Source: Nitrospirota bacterium
GTDB lineage: Bacteria > Nitrospirota > Thermodesulfovibrionia > Thermodesulfovibrionales > Magnetobacteriaceae
DNA: 38,480 bases
Direction of reading: 5' to 3'
Assembly: GCA_015233725.1 (NCBI GenBank)
Contig: JADFXD010000016.1
Location: 3,347 to 41,826, forward strand
The stretch's first letter is position 1, and every line of letters starts with the position of its first letter. A program made the position numbers and the translations under genes. A model generated the notes under the pieces. That model was not told where the DNA came from and ran no database searches. It was given only the letters and a program-made list of their open reading frames with translations. Positions 31,228-38,480 of the stretch are shown here, piece by piece.

Positions 31228-31329
31228 ATGACGGACACAGCATGGTTTATCCACATGTATGCTGGCTATGTGGGCTACGGCAACACTCACGCCCGCTACT
31301 ATGTATGGCCAGTACGTTCTGGCAAGTAG
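31228..31329 (+). pseudogene. DUF1566 domain C-terminal fragment
   Basis: 33 codons reading AWFIHMYAGYVGYGNTHARY then YVWPVRSGK and a TAG. This is the characteristic DUF1566 ending (AW.V.M.DG.V....YVWPVR.G). The upstream part of the domain is gone, cut at the end of waaA. It is the second such fragment in the window (the other at 16415). The rest of 31214-31347 holds nothing recognisable. Confidence 0.72.
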
Positions 31330-31347
31330 GTTATTTGGTTCTTTCAA

Positions 31348-31983
31348 TTATTCTTGACTCTCGTTTGTTTGGTTAATATCTAAGTTATAGCCATCTTTTA
31401 GGAGTTCAGTTATAATGTTTTTTGACTCGACTATATTTTTCATGACCTTGGTTTTGTAGTCATTGGCGTTGTTGAGGTCGTAGTGGAAATTGAAGTCAAG
31501 GCCTACCGTGTCTTGCTTTAGCGTCACGGAGAGATTCAGGATATTATTGTCTACGATGAATCTCCTGTTAATCGTCTGCGACGTAAGCAGATACCCCAGG
31601 CTATTAAAGAACGTTGTATCCTCAAAGTCATACTTAAATGGCAGTTGAGACAGCGATATGTCCTCAAATCCAAAGTTAAACCCTATTGCCGTAACAGGGG
31701 TATATGACAGCAGGTCCAATAGCTTATAGGCGGCCTTTTCCATTCGTAACAATGAGAGGTCATCATATTTTAAGACCATCAATGTTACTCGATTATGCTC
31801 AGGTATTATCGTAAATCCCTGAAGCGTAGACTTGAATCGAAACGGCAGCCCATACCCCAGGGCCACCTCAACCTGGATATCAACATCGTAGAAGATATTC
31901 TCGATCAACCACTCCGGGGTAAACGTTGCGAGGTTCCAACTACCAACGACTACAATTGTCCAACTATCTGGTTTTATTTTCAT
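31348..31983 (-). CDS. Uncharacterised protein
   Basis: 211 residues, soluble, no signal peptide and no cysteine. It starts MKIKPDSWTIVVVGSWNLAT and alternates strands and helices; segments such as TPEWLIENIFYDVDIQVEVALG and the C-terminal KTKVMKNIVESKNIITELLK do not match a family I recognise. It follows the Uma2-family gene by about 35 bp on the same strand and is probably the last gene of that transcript. Codon use looks like a real gene: the frame is uninterrupted and no better frame overlaps. Confidence 0.65.
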   Translation of the reverse strand: MKIKPDSWTIVVVGSWNLATFTPEWLIENIFYDVDIQVEVALGYGLPFRFKSTLQGFTIIPEHNRVTLMVLKYDDLSLLRMEKAAYKLLDLLSYTPVTAIGFNFGFEDISLSQLPFKYDFEDTTFFNSLGYLLTSQTINRRFIVDNNILNLSVTLKQDTVGLDFNFHYDLNNANDYKTKVMKNIVESKNIITELLKDGYNLDINQTNESQE

Positions 31984-32017
31984 ACAAACGCATCTTTCTG
32001 TGGAGTCAATAGAGACC

Positions 32018-32533
32018 TTAATCGATAAAGATGCCTTCGACGTCTATTTCAAAGCCAGCTATTATCTTTGATTTTATAGTTCCGCTTTCTACCGCGTAGG
32101 AGAATAGTTCGTATCTGGTATTTTCAAGAGCAAAGACCTCAATTGTTTTATACTCGGGCATAACGATCCAGTACTCAGGGACATTATATCGTTGATAGAT
32201 ATCCTTCTTTGTTATAGTATCTCTTACCACAGAGTGCCTTGATACGACCTCTACGACCATATCTGGCACCCCTCTTATCCAGTCCTGAACAATGGCCAGG
32301 TTCTCTTTCCTAATAAACATAAGGTCCGGTTGAAGCCTGGTAACACCCTCTTCAAAGATAACGTCAAGCGGTGTGAAAGGAACTATCCCCAGGTCATTTT
32401 TCTTAACATAACTATTTAACTCATAATCCAAATTAGCCAAAACTATTTGATGCCTGCTAAAAGGACTTGGCCCCACAATCTCTTCTCCGTCAATGATCTC
32501 GGTTAGGTCAGTATCTATCTCTAATACGGTCAT
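32018..32533 (-). CDS. Uma2-family (DUF820) putative endonuclease
   Basis: 171 residues from ATG 32533, whose A of ATG overlaps the stop of the upstream membrane-protein gene (TGATG); a longer frame reaching 32614 would overlap that gene by 80 bp and is less likely. PD-(D/E)XK motifs: TRLQPDLMFIR (Asp), VPDMVVEVVS (Glu), KKDIYQRYNVPEYWIVMPE. The N-terminal IIDGEEIVGPSPFSRHQIV corresponds to the family YELIDGE...PSP.H region. Only distantly similar to the copy in the trp operon, so it is not a recent duplicate. Confidence 0.82.
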   Translation of the reverse strand: MTVLEIDTDLTEIIDGEEIVGPSPFSRHQIVLANLDYELNSYVKKNDLGIVPFTPLDVIFEEGVTRLQPDLMFIRKENLAIVQDWIRGVPDMVVEVVSRHSVVRDTITKKDIYQRYNVPEYWIVMPEYKTIEVFALENTRYELFSYAVESGTIKSKIIAGFEIDVEGIFID

Positions 32534-33231
32534 CAAGACGCCTTCAGCATCTGTGGCAACATCCACAATATAAGCGCTATGTAGATAAAAAAGATTACAG
32601 AGGCCATAACCCATGACAGGTGTCTTGGTTTAGCGGCTCCTGCAAAGCCATCCATCCTGATAGCCCCCGTGGATGGATAATCAACCCGCTCACGCCTGTC
32701 AGGGCTTTCAACGTACCCAATGGAGGGGTTAAAGTAGGATGACTCATCACTAAAAAACGTCTCGCCGCGTATACCCTGTTTTCGCTCCAGAAATCTTGCC
32801 TGAAAGTACCGCAGCTTTAGCTTCATTTGAATCTTCATCGACGCAATTATCCAGTATACACACAGGAACTCACCAATAACAAGAATAAACAAGACCGATA
32901 TATATATTATATGAGTATCTCTCTTGCCTGCCGCATAAGACAACAAACCTATAGAAAAAAACACTATGGCGATATTCAAGGTCAGATAAGCCAATTCACT
33001 CCACACCAGCCGGTTTTCAATTGCTAGTATAGTCTGCATCAACGAGATGTACTTCTTGTTTGTTGCATAATCTGACTTTGAGGCCCATCTCTCTGGCGAC
33101 CTTTTCTCTGGCGGCCTTTTTTCTGTTGCCCCCCGCTCTGGCGCTGCCCTTTCTGCTGCTACCCGGTCTGCTGCTGGTCTATCTGTTGCTACCTTGTCTG
33201 GCGCTGGTCTATCAGTTGCTTCTTTGCTCAC
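32533..33231 (-). CDS. Uncharacterised membrane protein with repetitive charged N-terminus
   Basis: 232 residues. Residues 1-53 are a low-complexity, cytoplasmic-type tail of repeating five- to six-residue units (A-T-D-R-P-A, A-A-E-R-A-A, P-P-E-K-R), mirrored in the DNA as an imperfect tandem repeat around 33070-33235. Then come membrane segments at about 82-103, 112-133 and 208-228 (YLTLNIAIVFFSIGLLSY, IYISVLFILVIGEFLCVYW and VMASVIFFIYIALILWML). The part between the second and third segments is soluble and charged. No family recognised. It sits 13 bp after a prepilin-like gene and overlaps the following Uma2 gene. Confidence 0.72.
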   Translation of the reverse strand: MSKEATDRPAPDKVATDRPAADRVAAERAAPERGATEKRPPEKRSPERWASKSDYATNKKYISLMQTILAIENRLVWSELAYLTLNIAIVFFSIGLLSYAAGKRDTHIIYISVLFILVIGEFLCVYWIIASMKIQMKLKLRYFQARFLERKQGIRGETFFSDESSYFNPSIGYVESPDRRERVDYPSTGAIRMDGFAGAAKPRHLSWVMASVIFFIYIALILWMLPQMLKAS

Positions 33232-33244
33232 ACTGCCTCCTTAA

Positions 33245-33751
33245 TCAATACCTTGCTTCGTCGTTATACAGCGTACTACCATCAAGGCCAATTGCGTATA
33301 CACCTACGGATGTTGCCCACGTGCTATTAGATGGGTTTTGTTTCTGCACCATGACAATCTGCCCCATATAAGATGAAATCCCAGTGGGGTCAGTGGCTAC
33401 TACCCACAAGGGTGAGCCAGCGTTCCATGGCGATACCTCTTTTAGTATTGAATTTCTGCAATAGGCATATTTTGTCGCAACGCCAACGCTTAACAACTCG
33501 CCAGCGTTAACGTCTTGACAATCGACATTTGTTGTGGCGCTTATATGTCCTCCGGGAGGATTATAGGCGTAGTCAAGCCAGGCCTGCAGGTCTGGTCTTG
33601 CCTCCTTGGCAGCCCGTAAAAAAACCGTCATCCTTGACCTGTCTCTGATACCCAGGAACACCGATACCGCTATTGCCAATAACAGGCTAAGTATGGCCAC
33701 TACAACCAGTAGCTCCAGGAGCGAAAATCCCTTTTTTCCTTTAAGAATCAT
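33245..33751 (-). CDS. Type IV prepilin-like protein (pseudopilin)
   Basis: 168 residues. The class III signal is clear: KGKKG|FSLLELLVVVAILSLLL with processing after G8, N-methylated F9 and E13 at the +5 position, then a hydrophobic stem and a globular domain with two cysteines (C75 region NVDCQDVN and YAYCRNS), which could form the D-loop disulfide. No pilus assembly gene lies nearby. It begins 8 bp after the clpX stop and so may be read from the clp transcript. Major pilin versus minor pseudopilin cannot be decided. Confidence 0.88.
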   Translation of the reverse strand: MILKGKKGFSLLELLVVVAILSLLLAIAVSVFLGIRDRSRMTVFLRAAKEARPDLQAWLDYAYNPPGGHISATTNVDCQDVNAGELLSVGVATKYAYCRNSILKEVSPWNAGSPLWVVATDPTGISSYMGQIVMVQKQNPSNSTWATSVGVYAIGLDGSTLYNDEARY

Positions 33752-33759
33752 CGCTCCAG

Positions 33760-34995
33760 CTATGCAGTTTCGGCCTGTTGCTCATATATCAGTATTGGTT
33801 TTTCGTTGTGCAGGATCGTTTCCTCTTTTACGATGCACTCCTTGATGCCCTCCTGAGAGGGGATTTCGTACATTACATCGAGCATCACCTCTTCAAGGAT
33901 TGCCCTTAGGCCCCTGGCGCCGGTCTTTTTCTTGATAGCCTTTTTAGCGATGGCACGCAATGCCTCTTCTTTAAAGTAGAGTCTCACGTTATCAAACGAC
34001 AGGAGCTGTTCGTACTGTTTTGTCAATGCGTTTTTTGGTTCTATCAATATCCGCATGAGGGCGTCCTCATCAAGTGCTCCAAGCGTGGCAATGACGGGCA
34101 GTCTGCCCACAAGCTCCGGGATGAGACCATATTTGGTCAAGTCCTCTGGCGTTACCTGGGACAGGATATTTTCTCTGCTGTTTTTTGTATAGAGTGTAGC
34201 GCCAAAGCCCACCGTGCGCTTTCCAACCCGCTGTCCGATAAGTTCATCGAGGCCGTTAAATGCCCCACCGCAGATAAACAATATGTTTGTCGTATCCACT
34301 TGCAGATAATCCTGGTGCGGGTGTTTTCGTCCGCCCTGGGGGGGGACGTTGGCGACGGTTCCTTCAATGATCTTCAGGAGGGCCTGTTGTACGCCCTCGC
34401 CAGAGACGTCGCGCGTGATGGAGGGGTTATCCGATTTCCTGCTGATCTTGTCTATTTCGTCGATATAGACGATACCCTTCTGTGTACGGTCGATGTCATA
34501 GTTGGAGGCCTGCAGGAGCTTTAGTATGATGTTTTCGACATCCTCGCCAACGTAGCCAGCCTCCGTAAGGGTTGTGGCATCGGCAATGGTAAATGGGACA
34601 TCCAGGTATCTGGCCAACGTCTGAGCCAGGAGGGTCTTGCCCGTACCCGTTGGGCCTATCAGGATGATATTACTCTTTTGCAACTCCACGTTAGATTCAA
34701 TCTGTCTGTATATCCTCTTGTAGTGATTATGAACGGCTACAGAGATAACCTTCTTTGCCCGTTCCTGACCAATCACATAGTCGTTGAGAAAACCGTGTAT
34801 CTTAGCCGGGGTTTGAACCCCTTTTTGCTCTATCTGCGGAAAGCTGATCTTCATCTCCTCCGCTATGATATCGTTACACAGGTCTATGCACTCGTCACAT
34901 ATATATACGGATGGACCGGCAATGAGTTTCTTTACCTCAACCTGATTTTTGCCACAAAATGAACATTTAGTCTGTTCATCCTTTTTCTTTGCCAT
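33760..34995 (-). CDS. clpX: ATP-dependent Clp protease ATP-binding subunit ClpX
   Basis: 411 residues. AAA+ unfoldase that feeds substrates to ClpP. N-terminal zinc-binding domain C11-x2-C14 and C33-x2-C36; Walker A GPTGTGKT (114-121); pore loop GYVGEDVE; Walker [12 protein letters not shown]-type loop GGRKHPHQD; an IGF-like ClpP-contact loop reading VGFG in GKRTVGFGA; and the sensor-2 KKTGARGLR. It is downstream of clpP by 70 bp and of tig, the common tig-clpP-clpX order. Confidence 0.97.
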   Translation of the reverse strand: MAKKKDEQTKCSFCGKNQVEVKKLIAGPSVYICDECIDLCNDIIAEEMKISFPQIEQKGVQTPAKIHGFLNDYVIGQERAKKVISVAVHNHYKRIYRQIESNVELQKSNIILIGPTGTGKTLLAQTLARYLDVPFTIADATTLTEAGYVGEDVENIILKLLQASNYDIDRTQKGIVYIDEIDKISRKSDNPSITRDVSGEGVQQALLKIIEGTVANVPPQGGRKHPHQDYLQVDTTNILFICGGAFNGLDELIGQRVGKRTVGFGATLYTKNSRENILSQVTPEDLTKYGLIPELVGRLPVIATLGALDEDALMRILIEPKNALTKQYEQLLSFDNVRLYFKEEALRAIAKKAIKKKTGARGLRAILEEVMLDVMYEIPSQEGIKECIVKEETILHNEKPILIYEQQAETA

Positions 34996-35065
34996 TGCGT
35001 CCCTCTCAATTCAGAAATTTATTTGTTTATCTATAATAACACATGTTGAGGCAAAATGCACTATG

Positions 35066-35659
35066 TCATTTTTCCGTGGCCTTGATGGCCGAGATAACCT
35101 CATCAACAATCCCGTACTTTTGGGCATCCGGTGCTGACATAAAGTAATCCCTGTCAGTGTCTACCTGAATCTTCTCAATTGGCTGTCCGGTGTGATTGGC
35201 AAGGATATTGTTAAGGATATCCTTCATCTTCAGTATCTCTCGTGCGTGTATCTCAATGTCCGTGGCCTGTCCCTGAAATCCTCCCATCGGTTGATGAATC
35301 AGTATCCTCGAATGTGGCAGGGCAAAACGCTTGCCCTTTGCGCCAGAGGCCAATAACAGCGCACCCATGCTGGCAGCCTGACCGGTACAGTAGGTCGCGA
35401 TGTCGGGCTTTACATACTGCATGGTGTCATAGATGGCCATCCCGGAGGTCACGACCCCACCAGGGGAGTTTATGTACAGGTGTATGTCCTTTTCAGGGTC
35501 CTCTGTTTGAAGAAACAGCATCTGTGCAATGACACTGTTTGCCACGTTGTCATCTATCGCTGAACCAAGAAAGATTATCCTGTCCTTGAGCAATCGTGAA
35601 TATATATCATAGGCCCTCTCTGTCCTGCCAGTCTGCTCTATTACCATAGGGATAAACAT
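35066..35659 (-). CDS. clpP: ATP-dependent Clp protease proteolytic subunit ClpP
   Basis: 197 residues. Serine peptidase that forms the tetradecameric chamber. The catalytic triad is S97 (AASMGALLL), H122 ([10 protein letters not shown]) and D171 ([10 protein letters not shown]). The N-terminal [21 protein letters not shown] is typical, with a short propeptide at most. It starts 3 bases after the tig stop, so it is co-transcribed with trigger factor. Confidence 0.97.
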   Translation of the reverse strand: MFIPMVIEQTGRTERAYDIYSRLLKDRIIFLGSAIDDNVANSVIAQMLFLQTEDPEKDIHLYINSPGGVVTSGMAIYDTMQYVKPDIATYCTGQAASMGALLLASGAKGKRFALPHSRILIHQPMGGFQGQATDIEIHAREILKMKDILNNILANHTGQPIEKIQVDTDRDYFMSAPDAQKYGIVDEVISAIKATEK

Positions 35660-35662
35660 GTG

Positions 35663-36910
35663 CTATTGTCCTCCATCAGTTGTCTTGGCCCTGGAATATA
35701 CAAGGTCAACGACCTTCTCTCTAAAAATCGAGTATCGCATAGTCTCCATAGAACCCTCCATGGTGCTATAATACTGCATTAACGCCTCTGGCGTCATTGA
35801 CGATGCGTAGGCGATCTCCCTTAGTCTCTGCTGCATGTCATCGTCGTTGACCGTTATCTTTTCCTTCTCTCCGATTGTGTCGATGATTACCTTGGCCTTT
35901 AGGCTTGTTATTGCGCTATCCTTAGCCCTCTGACGCAACTCCTCCTCCGGTACATCCTTCAGTGTCATCTGTGTCTTTGCCTGCTGCACGATGTCATCCA
36001 GCTCCGATTTTAGCGCCAGCTCGGGCAGCTCGAAGTCATATTTCTCTACCATTGACTTGATCAGCTCGGCCTTTTGTTTTTTTATCGCGTTGTCTTTTGC
36101 AAGTCTCTCAAGGGTCTCTCTGATCTTGCCCTTAAGCTCATCCAGGGTATCCACCCCAAGCTCCTTTGCCAACTCGTCATCAATTGCGGCAATGCTTAAC
36201 TCCTTGATGTCCTTTACCTTTATCCTCAAATCAACCGTCTTTGCGGCCAACTCATTCACCGGAAAGTTAGCAGGCAAGGTTGTTTGAACCTCGACCGTAT
36301 CTTGCTTGCTCTTACCGCTCAAGGCTATTGAGATATCGTCGGCAACCGATTCATGCCCAACCTTATAGTAATGATCGTCATACGTCTTACCGCCCTTAAC
36401 ATCCTCCATATCAACAATCACGAGGTCATCAACCTGTATGGGTCTGTCAACCGGGGTGTAGGTTGACCTGTTAGCGGCAATAGCCTTTAATTGTCTTTCA
36501 ACGTCCTCATCGCTGACCTGTGTGGTAATAACCTCAATGGGCAAGCCATCATAGACAAGTCCCTCAATCTCTGGCCGCACCTCTATGTAGCATACAAATT
36601 TCAGGTCGCCTTTGCTCTGATAGTCCTTGCTCTCCACTATGGGCGGCGTCAATGGAGATAAGCCCTTTGACTTTATCGTGCTTACGTAATAATCAGGGAT
36701 AAGCCTGTCTAACACCTCGGTCTCGACGTCCCGTCTATACCTCTTTTCTATCAACGACATAGGAGCCTTGCCAGGCCTGAACCCCGACATCCTCGCCTTA
36801 CTCCTGACATGCTTTAGCGATTTCTGTATCTCTCCTTCCACCTCTGCTGCCGTGGCCTCAATTGTTATCCTCTTTCTTGTAACCGAAATGTCCTCTACAA
36901 GGCTATTCAT
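35663..36910 (-). CDS. tig: Trigger factor
   Basis: 415 residues, a little short of the E. coli length (432). Ribosome-associated chaperone and peptidyl-prolyl isomerase. The N-terminal ribosome-binding signature is GFRPGKAPMSLIEKRY (residues 43-58), followed by the FKBP-like domain (about 150-240, DLVIVDMEDVKGGK...) and the helical C-terminal arms ending near residue 410. SD TAGGAGG lies a few bases before the ATG at 36910. A TATAAT on this strand about 60 bp upstream is a candidate -10. First gene of the tig-clpP-clpX transcript. Confidence 0.96.
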   Translation of the reverse strand: MNSLVEDISVTRKRITIEATAAEVEGEIQKSLKHVRSKARMSGFRPGKAPMSLIEKRYRRDVETEVLDRLIPDYYVSTIKSKGLSPLTPPIVESKDYQSKGDLKFVCYIEVRPEIEGLVYDGLPIEVITTQVSDEDVERQLKAIAANRSTYTPVDRPIQVDDLVIVDMEDVKGGKTYDDHYYKVGHESVADDISIALSGKSKQDTVEVQTTLPANFPVNELAAKTVDLRIKVKDIKELSIAAIDDELAKELGVDTLDELKGKIRETLERLAKDNAIKKQKAELIKSMVEKYDFELPELALKSELDDIVQQAKTQMTLKDVPEEELRQRAKDSAITSLKAKVIIDTIGEKEKITVNDDDMQQRLREIAYASSMTPEALMQYYSTMEGSMETMRYSIFREKVVDLVYSRAKTTDGGQ

Positions 36911-37040
36911 CCATCCTCCTAAAAAATTGGTTTGTGGCTATCGCTATCTCTCTAGTGTAAAATATTATACAGTTATTTTTCAATCTTTGGGAGGTATCCT
37001 GCGTCTGCAAAATATAGACTCATAGTCAAAGCATATGTAG

Positions 37041-38217
37041 AAGTTTGATCCAAGCGGTAACTATCTAACCCAGTGGTGAATCTACGGCACCAGTAACGGG
37101 CAGTTTTCTTATTCCATTGGAGTAGCGGTAGACAGCTCCGGCAATGTCTATGTGGCTGATTCTTGGAACGACCGAATCCAGAAGTTTGCCCCTGGCTCTG
37201 CTACACCCACTCCCACCCCAACACCCACGCCAACCCCACAAGACACCCTCACCGCCACAAAATCGGGCGCGGGCAGCGGCACAATCGCCCCCAACAGCGG
37301 CACCATCACCTGGAGCGGTAACACCGCAACAGGCACCTACAACTCAGGCACGGTCGTAACCCTGACCGCAGTGGCCGATTCCAGCTCAACGTTTGCGAGC
37401 TGGAGCGGCTGCAACTCGGTAATTGACAACCGATGCACCGTGACAAAGACGGGCGCCGGTACGGGTATCGTGACATCGCCCGATGGCACACTCCTGTGGA
37501 GCGGTGCAGTCGGCATGGAGAGCTACAATGTTGGCACAACGGTGACGCTCACGGCGACCGCAGCGGCAACCACGTCAATATTTGGCAGTTGGTTGGGTTG
37601 CGATTCCTTCTCGGGTAATCAGTGCACGATAACCATCTCCGCCAACAGGGCCGTCACGGCCACATTCAACGGCACGCCGCAGCAATACACGTCAACAACG
37701 CAGTTTGGCGGCGCCGGCAGCGCACAGGGGCAGTTCAAGTCGGTCGGCAAGATGGCAATGGGCAAGACGCCGAAGTCAACGGCTGCCAAAGAAGGGTCAA
37801 CGGCTGCCAGCGGCGAACAGGATGGCCTCTTCGTCCTGAACACCTTCAATGATCGTGTAGAGGTATTTGACACAGGCGGCAAATTCATAAATTCCTTTGG
37901 CGGCAACGGCAACGGCAGCGGGATGTTTAGCCATCCCAGTTCAATAGCGGTGGATAACACGGGCAACGTCTATGTAACGGACGCACAAAACAACACGGTA
38001 CAGCAGTTTGGCGGGGATGGTCAGTTCATGTCGTCCTGGAACGGAGCAGGAGGCTCAAACGATAATCTCTTTGACCGTCCAAGTGGTCTGGCAATAAATG
38101 CCTCTGGCGATATATTTGTGGCCGAGGCAGGCGCCAACCGCATCCAGAAGCTGACAAAGACCACAAAGACAAGGCCCACGGCAATCAAGGCGCTGACAGG
38201 CGACTTCAATAACAGGA
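37041..38217 (+). pseudogene. NHL-repeat / InlB-like repeat surface protein, broken at both ends
   Basis: The frame begins inside an NHL repeat (KFDPSGNYLTQW), then meets a TGA at 37077-37079 where family sequence has Gly, and continues GTSNGQFSYSIGVAVDSSGN and WNDRIQKFAPGS. A Pro-Thr linker (PTPTPTPTPTP) follows, then two divergent InlB-like beta repeats (TKSGAGSGTI..., TKTGAGTGIV... ending AVTATFNG), then further NHL repeats (FINSFGGNGNGSGMFSHPSS, AVDNTGNVYVTDAQNN). The C-terminus is cut by a MITE at 38216, which supplies 22 foreign residues and the stop. The longest open part starts at ATG 37152. Such proteins are exported or surface-located; this copy has no signal peptide left. Confidence 0.8.
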
Positions 38218-38382
38218 AGAAGGAGGGACGCCTGGCCGCCCCCTCCTCAGACCTCCCCTGCAAGGGGTCATGGACCCCTTGACCCCATTTTACCTTGTTC
38301 CAGTGTCTGTTGCATACACAATGATTTTAACTGCCGAACCTTATTATTGTTTCTTTAGTTAATCAAATCGAAACCTGCTATA
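38216..38382 (-). repeat. MITE-like repeat, copy 10, truncating the NHL gene
   Basis: Read on the minus strand it starts TATAGCAGGTTTCGATTTG (38382 downward), continues with an AT-rich arm, then GGGGTCAAGGGGTCCATGAC with hairpin AAGGGGTCCATGACCCCTT, GCAGGGGAGGTCTGAGGAGG and GGGGGCGGCCAGGCG. The other terminal repeat (GCGCTATA side) is missing where it joins the NHL frame. After it, 38383-38480 contains no recognised feature. Confidence 0.82.
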
Positions 38383-38480
38383 ATCTTAATCTTCAGACAG
38401 AACAAATTAACCGTGCGGGATACCTCGGGTGCATCAATTTTTCATGGGTATTAGGCCGCCTTCTTTAAATGGTTGACTAT

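Noticed and set aside
32018..32614. 198-residue version of the second Uma2 protein starting at 32614
   Set aside because: It would overlap the upstream membrane-protein gene by about 80 bp; ATG 32533 with the TGATG overlap fits the family N-terminus.
37152..38282. Intact 376-residue secreted protein
   Set aside because: NHL homology extends upstream past a TGA and the C-terminus is repeat-derived, with no signal peptide; it is called a pseudogene.

Overview
The window (about 38.5 kb, GC near 50 %) is a bacterial chromosome segment from an anaerobic or microaerophilic Gram-negative organism. The evidence for that is lipid A and Kdo genes, an octaheme c-type cytochrome with a signal peptide, and a cluster of superoxide reductase, rubredoxin, rubredoxin:oxygen oxidoreductase (ROO/FprA) and peroxiredoxin. 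Gene content and the abundance of GC-rich dispersed repeats resemble Nitrospirota of the Thermodesulfovibrionia/Magnetobacterium type or a deltaproteobacterial lineage. This is inference; no 16S or other marker is present.

Layout. 1-1237: a decayed IS3-family element fused to an IS630-type fragment; it has inserted into the 3' end of a sigma54-dependent response regulator gene that pairs with a histidine kinase (1227-3754, minus). 3981-4838: an Rpn/YhgA-type PD-(D/E)XK protein. 5087-7819: gpmI and an Old Yellow Enzyme-type oxidoreductase. 7886-16303 (minus): a long run of closely spaced genes. In order of transcription these are two Cys-rich zinc-ribbon proteins, ROO, rubredoxin, superoxide reductase, peroxiredoxin, desulforedoxin, an iron-sulfur flavoprotein, glutaredoxin, a CMD-family protein, a FabF-like ketosynthase, a nucleotide-sugar dehydrogenase and an epimerase. 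The first part forms a coherent O2/superoxide/peroxide reduction chain. 16885-18345: an octaheme HAO-family cytochrome. 18562-19541: cutA, a DUF2442 gene with the remnant of its DUF4160 partner, and tRNA-Gly. 19782-23517: trpE-trpG-(Uma2 nuclease)-trpD. 23638-31213: gnnA-gnnB-lpxB, a solute-binding protein, a histidine kinase and waaA/kdtA, that is, lipid A and inner-core synthesis, probably with the diamino sugar GlcN3N. 31348-36910 (minus): tig-clpP-clpX followed by a prepilin-like protein, a membrane protein, a second Uma2 protein and an unknown. 37041-38217: a broken NHL-repeat surface protein.

The most striking feature is the repeat content. A roughly 180-bp MITE-like element has terminal inverted repeats starting TATAGC and two internal GC-rich hairpins. 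It occurs complete once, with one end preserved in three more copies, and as core fragments at several further sites in both orientations. It sits immediately after stop codons and has truncated two genes. Two other short palindromic families are present both between genes and, in frame, inside essential or regulatory coding sequences (lpxB, waaA twice, a histidine kinase). A nine-G tract puts the histidine kinase C-terminus out of frame. Together these suggest a genome shaped by several non-autonomous palindromic elements, some of which have been domesticated as protein segments.
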